Position numbers and translations under genes: made by a program. Below, in pieces: positions 1 to 5,252 of a stretch of DNA of 5,252 bases; the stretch's first letter is position 1, and each line of letters opens with the position of its first letter. This DNA comes from Leptospira ellisii (lineage in GTDB: Bacteria > Spirochaetota > Leptospiria > Leptospirales > Leptospiraceae): the NCBI RefSeq assembly GCF_002811955.1, contig NZ_NPEF01000251.1, forward strand, positions 1-5,252, read 5' to 3'. Under the pieces are notes generated by a model, which was given only the letters and a program-made list of their open reading frames with translations, searched no databases and was not told where the DNA came from.

Positions 1-119
1 TTGATCCAAACCGCTCCGTCCTCCGAATTCGGGGATACCACGGTCTGAAACCTGCCGTTCCGTTCGGCGGGATCGGAACGTTTCGATTCCGAGTAGGATC
101 GGAATCCGTCTGCACCCAT
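1..119 (-). CDS. Partial pirin-like protein (start of C-terminal cupin domain), runs off left edge
   Basis: Reading from ATG at 119 down to base 1 gives 39 codons without a stop. The peptide contains SYSESKRSDPAERNGRF followed by VVSPNSEDGAVWI. This resembles the stretch where the pirin C-terminal cupin begins, where a Tyr-Glu and an ER.(G/N)R element precede SPD..DGS(V/L).(I/V)HQD. Pirins are iron-binding bicupins, some with quercetinase activity. The N-terminal cupin, which carries the metal ligands, is absent: this frame meets TAA at about 147-149, only ten codons upstream. The start is unsettled. An ATG at 125-127 has a far better ribosome site (GGAGG at 136-140, 8-nt spacing) but opens another frame rich in Arg and Pro that looks non-coding. 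The gene may be a decayed or frameshifted pirin, or a single-cupin relative. It lies downstream of the Rrf2 gene on the same strand. The family call rests on remembered motifs and is tentative. Confidence 0.4.
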   Translation of the reverse strand, partial: MGADGFRSYSESKRSDPAERNGRFQTVVSPNSEDGAVWI

Positions 120-132
120 TGAATCATAGAAG

Positions 133-146
133 AAACCTCCGGTTAC
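133..146 (-). promoter_or_regulatory. Leader element with Shine-Dalgarno, shared with the Rrf2 leader
   Basis: On the minus strand this reads GTAACCGGAGGTTT and includes a strong GGAGG ribosome site, 8 nt before ATG 127 and 16 nt before ATG 119. The Rrf2 leader carries GTAACCGGAAGTTT at 634-647, identical at 13 of 14 positions and at a similar distance from its own start codon. In the Rrf2 copy this stretch is the inner part of an inverted repeat. The match suggests a common regulatory element or a duplicated leader; function is inferred. Confidence 0.5.
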
Positions 147-184
147 GGGTTAGACCCGGACTTAAAAATTCGTATTCAAAAAAG

Positions 185-194
185 TTACAAAATA
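185..194 (-). promoter_or_regulatory. Possible Rrf2 operator half-site
   Basis: The plus strand reads TTACAAAATA, one base different from the operator arm TTACAGAATA at 644-653. It sits in the AT-rich stretch just after the Rrf2 stop codon and about 60-75 bp upstream of the pirin-like start. The opposite arm is poor: ATTCGTA at 168-174 resembles ATTCTGTA with one base missing. AT-rich DNA makes chance matches likelier, so this is tentative. Confidence 0.3.
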
Positions 195-205
195 AAAGGA
201 AAAAT

Positions 206-625
206 TTATCGTTTGGGGAAGGTGAGAATTTCCTTCGTGATCGAATCCAGATTGGTGGAACCCAACTCGTCCTCCAAAACCCGTTCCGCTTTTTCGTAGA
301 CTTTCGTCAGAATGGGTTGGATGGAATGGCCGCAGATGCATTTTTTGTTGGGGGTTTTGGAATGCATCTGAAAGATCTTTTCGTCGATGGCCTCGTATAT
401 TTCCCTGAGGCTGATTTCTCCGGAAGGTTTGGCGAGGATGTAACCGCCGTTCGGTCCCATCTGATTCCGGACGATTCCCTTGTTTTTCAAAAGGGATAGG
501 ATTTTACGGATTACGACCGGGTTCGTGTTGACGCTTTCGGCCAATTCCTCCGAGGTCCTCGTCTTTCCTTCGCTTAACGAAAGCAGGGAAAGAATGTGGA
601 TCGCTACTGTGAAACGGCTTGTCAT
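206..625 (-). CDS. Rrf2-family transcriptional regulator (YwnA-like)
   Basis: This 139-residue protein has the usual Rrf2 length. Residues 1-60 form the winged helix-turn-helix: [14 protein letters not shown], then [20 protein letters not shown] as the recognition region, and GPNGGYIL as the wing. A dimerising helix follows, with [10 protein letters not shown] at 71-80. The pattern closely resembles Bacillus YwnA ([18 protein letters not shown]). The sensor loop at 94-101 reads KKCICGHS, giving Cys96, Cys98 and His100. The three-cysteine cluster-binding set of IscR and NsrR is absent, so an Fe-S cofactor of that kind is unlikely and thiol-based sensing is a reasonable guess. The ATG at 623-625 is preceded by GGAAG at 637-641 with 11-nt spacing. 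The start codon lies at the edge of a perfect inverted repeat covering the promoter, pointing to autorepression. It diverges from the cyclase gene and precedes the pirin-like gene on the same strand. The family call is firm; the signal sensed is unknown. Confidence 0.93.
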   Translation of the reverse strand: MTSRFTVAIHILSLLSLSEGKTRTSEELAESVNTNPVVIRKILSLLKNKGIVRNQMGPNGGYILAKPSGEISLREIYEAIDEKIFQMHSKTPNKKCICGHSIQPILTKVYEKAERVLEDELGSTNLDSITKEILTFPKR

Positions 626-653
626 ATTCTGTAAAACTTCCGGTTACAGAATA
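625..653. promoter_or_regulatory. Operator-like inverted repeat over the -10 box and start of the Rrf2 gene
   Basis: TATTCTGTAA (625-634) and TTACAGAATA (644-653) are perfect 10-bp inverted arms separated by 9 bp. The upstream arm contains the whole -10 box, and the other ends on the first base of the Rrf2 start codon. A dimer bound here would block RNA polymerase, as expected for an autoregulated Rrf2 repressor. The site could also affect the divergent cyclase gene. The symmetry is directly visible; the binding protein is inferred. Confidence 0.7.
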
Positions 654-676
654 CGCGACTTGAGAATCCTTGTCAA
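648..676 (-). promoter_or_regulatory. Sigma-70-type promoter of the Rrf2 gene
   Basis: On the minus strand a perfect -35 box TTGACA (671-676) is separated by exactly 17 bp from TATTCT (648-653), which matches TATAAT at four of six positions. Transcription would begin near 640, leaving a very short leader before the ATG at 625. Both boxes lie inside inverted repeats. No comparable promoter facing the cyclase gene was seen. Confidence 0.7.
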
Positions 677-679
677 GTC
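657..679. promoter_or_regulatory. Second inverted repeat, over the -35 box of the Rrf2 promoter
   Basis: GACTTGA (657-663) and TCAAGTC (673-679) are perfect 7-bp inverted arms, again with a 9-bp spacer. The right arm overlaps the -35 box at 671-676. Its centre is 29 bp from that of the first repeat. The arm sequences differ from the first repeat, so it may be a weaker site for the same protein, a site for another regulator, or partly a by-product of the TTGACA box. Confidence 0.5.
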
Positions 680-736
680 AAAGAGGGAACGAAAACCGGC
701 TTGCAGGCTTTTCCACTTCGGGAAAGATTGCGGTCC

Positions 737-1984
737 ATGTTCCAGAGTTACATCCTCCGTTTTTTGGATCCGAAACTCGAAGCCGAGTTCAGGATCTTTC
801 TTCGGGATCATATCGCCACGTTCGTCCGAATCGGCGCGCTTTCCGCAATGATCGGTTACGTGGCCGTGTTCGTTTTGTTCTACGATATCCTTCTGATCCG
901 GGATCAGAGGGTTCTTTGGATCATGGCGGGGAGCGGTCTTTTCGGAACGGCGCTTTTCGCGAGCACACTTCCGCGTTTCCGAAGATTGATGGTCCCGTTC
1001 TCCGTTTTTTCGAATCTTATGGGAGGTTCGGTCGCGGTTTACGTGGGCTTCGTTTTTATCCGGAGCCAACACGCGATTCTGCTCACGGTGCTGATCATCA
1101 TCGCGTATTACGCGTTTTTGGTTTTGAGGATCCGCACCCTTCCCGCTTTTTTGTGCACTTCCTCGTATCTGACGGCGTATCAGCTTCTCCTTTTGAACGA
1201 TCCGCTTCTCGGTTCGCAGGAGAAAATGATTTACAGTTTTCTAATATGGTTTTCGGAATTTTTCGCGGTGATCGCCGGTTACACCCTCGAACTGACCACG
1301 CGTAAACTTTTCCTTCAGGCCAAAACGATCGAGGAACAGACCAAGGATCTGGAACGAGAAAAGGAGAAGTCCGATCTTCTGCTCAGGAACATTCTTCCGG
1401 ACGTCATCGCGGATCGCCTCAAAAACGAAAGTTCGCAGATTTCGGAATATTTTTCCGAATGTTCGATCCTGTTCGCGGATATCGTCGGCTTTACTCTGCT
1501 TGCCGCGCGTAAATCCCCGGACGAACTCGCCGGTCTGCTCGACCGTTTTTTTTCCCGGTTGGACGAACTCGCGGAAAAACGAGGCGTGGAAAAGATCAAA
1601 ACCATCGGAGACGCATATATGGCCGCCGCCGGAATTCCGATCGCGTGTGATGATCACGCCGCGAGGATCGGAAATCTGGCCTTGGACATCATACGGGAAG
1701 TGAACACGAACGAGGAATTGATCCGTGAGAATCTGAACATCCGCATCGGCATCCATTCCGGGCCCGTGGTGGCCGGAGTGATCGGCAGAAAAAAATTCAT
1801 CTACGATCTTTGGGGGGACGCGGTCAATCTCGCGTCGAGAATGGAATCGCACGGAATTCCTGGAAAGATCCACGTTACCGAGGAATTCCAAAAAGCCGCC
1901 TCCGACCTTTTTCGACTGGAGAGAAGAGGGGAAGTGGACATCAAAGGAAAGGGAATCGTGTCCACGTATTTTCTCGCCGGTTGA
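737..1984 (+). CDS. Membrane-bound class III adenylate cyclase, six transmembrane helices
   Basis: From ATG 737 the protein has 415 residues. It should convert ATP to cAMP at the inner face of the cytoplasmic membrane. Six hydrophobic segments lie near 32-54, 58-76, 84-108, 112-131, 134-152 and 163-184. A charged helix, probably coiled coil, follows at about 190-228 ([19 protein letters not shown], then [13 protein letters not shown]). The catalytic domain fills 240-415. Its metal-binding aspartates are Asp248 (FADIVGFT) and Asp292 (KTIGDAYMA). Lys288 and Asp357 ([14 protein letters not shown]) occupy the adenine-selecting positions, and Asn364 and Arg368 are the transition-state residues, so all key residues for ATP use are present. 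No HAMP, PAS or CHASE domain is evident; the six-helix unit is the likely sensor, with unknown ligand. ATG 737 follows GGGAAAG at 720-726. An in-frame TTG at 701, preceded by GAGGG at 683-687, would add 12 residues and remains possible. The gene diverges from the Rrf2 gene and ends 13 bp from the ABM gene. Confidence 0.92.
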   Translation: MFQSYILRFLDPKLEAEFRIFLRDHIATFVRIGALSAMIGYVAVFVLFYDILLIRDQRVLWIMAGSGLFGTALFASTLPRFRRLMVPFSVFSNLMGGSVAVYVGFVFIRSQHAILLTVLIIIAYYAFLVLRIRTLPAFLCTSSYLTAYQLLLLNDPLLGSQEKMIYSFLIWFSEFFAVIAGYTLELTTRKLFLQAKTIEEQTKDLEREKEKSDLLLRNILPDVIADRLKNESSQISEYFSECSILFADIVGFTLLAARKSPDELAGLLDRFFSRLDELAEKRGVEKIKTIGDAYMAAAGIPIACDDHAARIGNLALDIIREVNTNEELIRENLNIRIGIHSGPVVAGVIGRKKFIYDLWGDAVNLASRMESHGIPGKIHVTEEFQKAASDLFRLERRGEVDIKGKGIVSTYFLAG

Positions 1985-1997
1985 ATTCGGCGGAAAC

Positions 1998-2303
1998 TTA
2001 TTTCTGAAGATCCGTCTGGATCGGAAGGTATTGGATGGAAGTGCTTCCTTGGCTGAACCATTCCGGCACGGCTCTTCGCCAAGAAACGAACTGAGGCGTT
2101 TCCAGATGTTTTTTACGGGCGGCTTCGCTTTTGTAGGCTTCGATGAACAGGAATCGCGCGGCGTCTCCGTCCCCCTGCAGAACGTCGAGTCTTAGGACCC
2201 CTTCTTCCGTTTCGAGGGATTCCTTCGCCATTTCCGCGCTCACTCGTTTGAATTCCTCGATCTTTTCTTCCAGAACTTTGTAAGACGACACGATTACGAT
2301 CAT
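1998..2303 (-). CDS. Antibiotic biosynthesis monooxygenase (ABM) domain protein, LsrG/YgiN-like
   Basis: This 101-residue protein is one complete ABM domain, a small ferredoxin-like fold that usually works as a dimer. EEGVLRLDVLQGDGDAARF, then FIEAYKSEAARKKHLETPQF at about 52-72, strongly resembles Escherichia coli LsrG (EGNLRFDVLQ, YIYEAYKDEDA, H..TPHY). LsrG isomerises phospho-autoinducer-2, YgiN acts on quinols, and other ABM proteins oxidise aromatic substrates, so the family alone does not fix the reaction. No lsr kinase, regulator or transporter gene is nearby, which weakens an AI-2 role. The ATG at 2301-2303 has only a weak GGAAA (2314-2318) upstream with 10-nt spacing. The gene converges with the cyclase gene and diverges over 83 bp from the nitronate monooxygenase gene; that pairing suggests redox or detoxification chemistry. 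The protein is probably cytoplasmic, with no signal peptide or membrane segment. Confidence 0.85.
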   Translation of the reverse strand: MIVIVSSYKVLEEKIEEFKRVSAEMAKESLETEEGVLRLDVLQGDGDAARFLFIEAYKSEAARKKHLETPQFVSWRRAVPEWFSQGSTSIQYLPIQTDLQK

Positions 2304-2386
2304 TCGTTCAGGATTTCCGACCGCTTTCCCTTTGGGAAGAAAAATCCTCCTTGCTTTAAACGACTGTCGAACGAAGAATTCCCAGA

Positions 2387-3298
<912 letters not shown>

Positions 3299-3399
3299 AA
3301 AACGGATCGCGTTCGACGATTGCGTTTCGACATACGAGCCGTCCGGTTCCGATCTCTCGGACTTTTCCGCGGGAGGTTTCGTATCTTCGGCGGAGGGAT

Positions 3400-3413
3400 C
3401 CGAATCGATTCGG
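3400..3413. repeat. Perfect 14-bp palindrome
   Basis: CCGAATCGATTCGG is its own reverse complement. GGA and TCC flank it and could extend pairing with one T bulged. A palindrome without a spacer suits a dimeric DNA-binding protein. It lies about 210 bp upstream of the glycosyltransferase start, far for a simple operator. Confidence 0.5.
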
Positions 3414-3463
3414 TCCAAAACGCGGATACGGTTGTTACGGAAATGTTCCGTTTTCTTTTCGAG

Positions 3464-3481
3464 CTACGTTTTCGAACGTAG
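3464..3481. other. Hairpin with 7-bp perfect stem and TTCG loop
   Basis: CTACGTT, loop TTCG, AACGTAG. UUCG loops are stable in RNA, though here the closing pair is U-A rather than the best C-G. A T-rich stretch (3451-3459) precedes the stem on the plus strand, and no T-run follows it on either strand, so it does not fit an intrinsic terminator. Confidence 0.45.
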
Positions 3482-3621
3482 AATCCGCCATTCTTTCGAT
3501 TGAAAACGGAATTTTATCGTCCGTCGGGCGATCCGCATTCGACCGAATCGACGGAGCCGCGGTTTTTCAATCTGCGTTAAACCGTTGACGATTTCAAATC
3601 TATGTAAGAATTGTATAGGCA

Positions 3622-4431
3622 ATGGCTTTAGCTAAGAAAAAAAACGCCTCCAATATCGCCAAAAAAAACGCGGCGAATAAAACCTCCCTTGTCATTCCGA
3701 TCTACAACGAGTCCGGTCATTTGGAGGAATTTCTGGAACGGATCGACGCTCTCGTTCTGCCCACCGCGAAAGAGTTGATTTTTATAGACGATTGCTCTAA
3801 AGACGATTCACGTTCCATATTGCAGTCGTTTCGTTTCCGATCCGAACGTCAGATTCTGCTGCAGGAAAAAAACCAGGGCAAGGGCGCTGCGTTGCAAAGG
3901 GGAATAGAAGCCGCGACCGGAAATTTTTTGATCGTACAGGACGCGGACTTCGAATACGATATGGAAGAGATTCCGATGCTGCTTCAACCTTTGATTTCCG
4001 GAAAGGCGGACGTGGTTTTCGGTTCCCGTTTTAAAAAGGACGGAAGACAGGTCCATCGCACGTTTCATTATCTCATCAACCGTTTCCTCACCGTCGTTTC
4101 CAATTTTCTGAGCGGTTTGTATCTTACCGATATGGAAACCTGTTATAAGGCGTTTCGGACCGAGATCATCCAGAACGTAAATCTGGAATCGAAACGTTTC
4201 GGGTTCGAACCCGAGGTCACGGCCAAGATCGCAAGACTGAAGATCCGGGTGCAGGAATTTCCGATTTCGTATTATCCGAGAAATTATCTAGAAGGAAAAA
4301 AGATCACGTGGAAAGACGGGGTCGCGGCGTTGCGGCACATCGTGTATTACAATCTGATCCAATCCAAAAAAGGTTTTTTCAAAAAGGATCTTTCTCCGAA
4401 ATACGTTCCCAAAGGCGGTCATTGGCTTTGA
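3622..4431 (+). CDS. Family 2 glycosyltransferase, DPM1-like (probable polyprenyl-phosphate sugar transferase)
   Basis: The product has 269 residues with a GT-A fold. Motifs in order: SLVIPIYNE at 22-30, FIDDCSKDDS at 54-63 (nucleotide-binding Asp56-Asp57), NQGKGAALQRGI at 84-95, the DXD-type metal site QDADFEYD at 106-113, GSRF at 134-137, TDMETCYKAFR at 169-179, FGFEPEVTAKIAR at 193-205 and SYYPRNYLEGKKITWKDG at 216-233. The last motif is typical of bacterial relatives of dolichyl-phosphate mannose or glucose synthases, which move a sugar from a nucleotide donor to a polyprenyl phosphate. There is no C-terminal membrane pair as in GtrB, so it should be soluble or membrane-associated on the cytoplasmic side. 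The first 21 residues are Lys/Ala/Asn-rich and encoded with two runs of eight A. No good ribosome site precedes ATG 3622 (only AGG at 3617-3619, too close); the next in-frame ATG would remove the fold's start. It is followed after 95 bp by a membrane glycosyltransferase-like gene. The sugar is unknown. Confidence 0.9.
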   Translation: MALAKKKNASNIAKKNAANKTSLVIPIYNESGHLEEFLERIDALVLPTAKELIFIDDCSKDDSRSILQSFRFRSERQILLQEKNQGKGAALQRGIEAATGNFLIVQDADFEYDMEEIPMLLQPLISGKADVVFGSRFKKDGRQVHRTFHYLINRFLTVVSNFLSGLYLTDMETCYKAFRTEIIQNVNLESKRFGFEPEVTAKIARLKIRVQEFPISYYPRNYLEGKKITWKDGVAALRHIVYYNLIQSKKGFFKKDLSPKYVPKGGHWL

Positions 4432-4477
4432 TCGGAAACCGTTTCGATCGGGCGGAGGTTCGATTTCAGAACCGCCG
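4430..4477 (+). other. Two imperfect hairpins between the two glycosyltransferase genes
   Basis: The first, 4430-4449, begins within the stop codon: GATC plus GAAAC pair with GTTTC plus GATC, with one G bulged. The second, 4453-4477, pairs CGG-A-GGTTC with GAACC-G-CCG around a 7-nt loop. Only TTTC follows, so a full intrinsic terminator is unlikely; attenuation or transcript-end protection is possible. Confidence 0.35.
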
Positions 4478-4497
4478 TTTCAACGACCGTTTAATCG

Positions 4498-4506
4498 TGG
4501 TATAAC
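4498..4506 (+). promoter_or_regulatory. Possible extended -10 promoter element
   Basis: TGGTATAAC fits an extended -10 (TG-N-TATAAT with one mismatch), and a weak TTTCAA lies 17 bp upstream at 4478-4483. Transcription would start near 4513, only about 14 nt before ATG 4527 and just past the purine-rich GAAGG. Thus the membrane gene may have its own promoter besides read-through. Confidence 0.35.
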
Positions 4507-4526
4507 GAAGGTTCGGCCCAACCCTT

Positions 4527-5252
4527 ATGCAGAAATTATCGCAAAATCCGACCTTCCGGAAATCCGTTTCGATCCTGCTTCGTGCGGTCGCCGTTCTGAT
4601 CATACTCCTGTTCGTTTGGAAACGCGCGCAATGGGACGGCGGGGTCGCGCCTCTCATTCAAACCGATGCGCAGATAAAAACGTATCAGACGGCGCAATAC
4701 GCCGCCAACGGTTTGTCGGATCATCGTTGTTATTACGGCGGCGGAGTTTGGGATCGGACGTTTCAGTATTTTCCGTTCCATTATCCATGGGTGGTCTATA
4801 CGGAGGAAACGCGGTCTGCGGAAACGTGTCGATTCCAATATCCATCCTTTTTTTCGCAGATGTTCGCGCCTTTATATCGTCTGACCGGGTATCGTTTTCT
4901 CAATCCGGCGATTCTGCTTTTTTATTTTTTAGCCGCGTTTCTGACGTATCGAATCGCCACGGCGCGTCTGGGTTTATCGAAGGACGTAGGCGTTACGGTT
5001 CTGATCCTGGCTCTTACCGGATATCCGCAAAACTCGGGATTCGAATATTCGGAAACCGTAATGTCCAACGTATGTTTTCTGTTTTTTTTGGATCGGACCC
5101 TGAAACTTCTCGGCGAGGATACGGACGAGGTCGCCTTGGCGTCGTTGGCGTGCGGAATCATAGGTTCGTTGGCGGTATTTTTGCGGAGGGATTCCGTTCT
5201 CGCGGCTTCGTTATCCCGATACGCGATCTCCCAATGGACTCCGTCGAACCAT
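4527..5252 (+). CDS. Multi-helix membrane protein, GT-C glycosyltransferase-like (3' end outside window)
   Basis: An open frame of 242 codons runs from ATG 4527 to the window edge; an in-frame stop at 4503-4505 and no other start between fix the beginning. GAAGG at 4507-4511 is a distant ribosome site (15 nt). A first helix (about 12-31) is followed by a long loop (32-122) with an acidic element, TDAQIKTYQTAQYAANGL at 46-63, then FQYPSFFSQMFAPLYRLTG at 103-121. Further helices lie near 124-142, 153-170, 178-188 and 203-219, with YSETVM at 174-179 and FLRRDSVLA at 218-226. An early loop with a catalytic-type Asp followed by (Y/F)P, SE and R-D/P elements is the usual layout of GT-C enzymes such as mannosyltransferases and lipid-A sugar transferases, which use polyprenyl-phosphate sugars at the outer membrane face. 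Cys68 and Cys101 in the loop could form a disulfide. The upstream DPM1-like gene could supply its donor. Overall similarity is at the level of layout, so the exact family is uncertain. Confidence 0.75.
   Translation, partial: MQKLSQNPTFRKSVSILLRAVAVLIILLFVWKRAQWDGGVAPLIQTDAQIKTYQTAQYAANGLSDHRCYYGGGVWDRTFQYFPFHYPWVVYTEETRSAETCRFQYPSFFSQMFAPLYRLTGYRFLNPAILLFYFLAAFLTYRIATARLGLSKDVGVTVLILALTGYPQNSGFEYSETVMSNVCFLFFLDRTLKLLGEDTDEVALASLACGIIGSLAVFLRRDSVLAASLSRYAISQWTPSNH

Larger units (their letters stand above)
3299..3621 (+). other. Intergenic region of 323 bp without a convincing gene
   Basis: Between the nitronate monooxygenase stop and the glycosyltransferase start, six-frame reading found only short Arg/Phe-rich frames without a ribosome site. 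It holds a 14-bp palindrome (3400-3413) and a TTCG-loop hairpin (3464-3481), listed separately. No intrinsic terminator with a T-run was found. A TTGACG at 3585-3590 lacks a -10 box at proper spacing. The region could carry a long leader or a small RNA, but nothing in the sequence proves either. Confidence 0.6.

Noticed and set aside
146..158. CGGGT-TAG-ACCCG stem-loop before the pirin-like gene
   Set aside because: Only five pairs with a 3-nt loop and no T-run on either strand, so not supported as a terminator; it may be chance.
644..1072. Long minus-strand frame opposite the cyclase gene
   Set aside because: Lys/Arg/Glu-rich antisense shadow of a well-supported gene, without a family motif.
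1546..1553. Eight-T run inside the cyclase catalytic region as a phase-variable tract
   Set aside because: It encodes the conserved RFFSR segment in mid-gene; a single such run is common in Phe-rich coding DNA.
2009..2022. GATCC-GTCT-GGATC as a terminator between the convergent cyclase and ABM genes
   Set aside because: It lies inside the ABM coding end, has a 5-bp stem and no T-run in either direction.
1998..2303. Calling the ABM gene lsrG with an autoinducer-2 role
   Set aside because: Sequence similarity is real, but no lsr kinase, regulator or transporter gene is present in the window.
2326..2338. TTCCC-TTT-GGGAA hairpin in the divergent spacer
   Set aside because: Short stem and 3-nt loop with no T-run; no basis to call it a terminator or riboswitch.
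3320..3481. Plus-strand frame of about 53 codons starting with TTG inside the long gap
   Set aside because: No ribosome site, Arg/Phe-rich composition typical of chance frames in this DNA, and no recognisable motif.
3585..3619. TTGACG and TATAGG before the glycosyltransferase as a promoter
   Set aside because: The spacing is 23 bp, and no better -10 box lies 16-18 bp from TTGACG.

Overview
The window reads as chromosomal DNA from a spirochaete of the genus Leptospira, probably one of the higher-GC species. This is an inference from the TCGAA/TTCG-rich base style, the codon use and the mix of protein families; no marker gene settles it. No rRNA, tRNA, CRISPR array, insertion sequence or phage gene is visible. 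Coding is dense, with one gap of about 320 bases.

Left end (1-679, minus strand). A gene running off the left edge reads like the start of a pirin C-terminal cupin domain. Upstream of it lies a complete Rrf2-family repressor gene of the YwnA type. The Rrf2 promoter is the best regulatory signal in the window: TTGACA-17 bp-TATTCT, overlaid by two perfect inverted repeats that both have 9-bp spacers. Parts of this control region recur in front of the pirin-like gene, which suggests one regulon and autoregulation.

Middle (737-3298). A six-helix membrane adenylate cyclase (class III) diverges from the Rrf2 gene. It meets, tail to tail with a 13-bp gap, a small LsrG/YgiN-like ABM-fold protein on the minus strand. 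That gene diverges across 83 bp from a nitronate monooxygenase-family flavoprotein. Rrf2 regulator, pirin-like protein, ABM protein and nitronate monooxygenase together suggest, by inference only, handling of reactive electrophiles, quinones or nitro compounds.

Right end (3299-5252, plus strand). A non-coding gap with a 14-bp palindrome and a TTCG-loop hairpin precedes a soluble DPM1-like family 2 glycosyltransferase. After a spacer with two imperfect hairpins comes a multi-helix membrane protein of GT-C glycosyltransferase style, cut by the window edge. The pair fits a route in which the first enzyme makes a polyprenyl-phosphate sugar on the cytoplasmic side and the second uses it on the periplasmic side. 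No wholly new system could be shown; the duplicated Rrf2 control sequences and the apparently headless pirin-like gene deserve the closest look.
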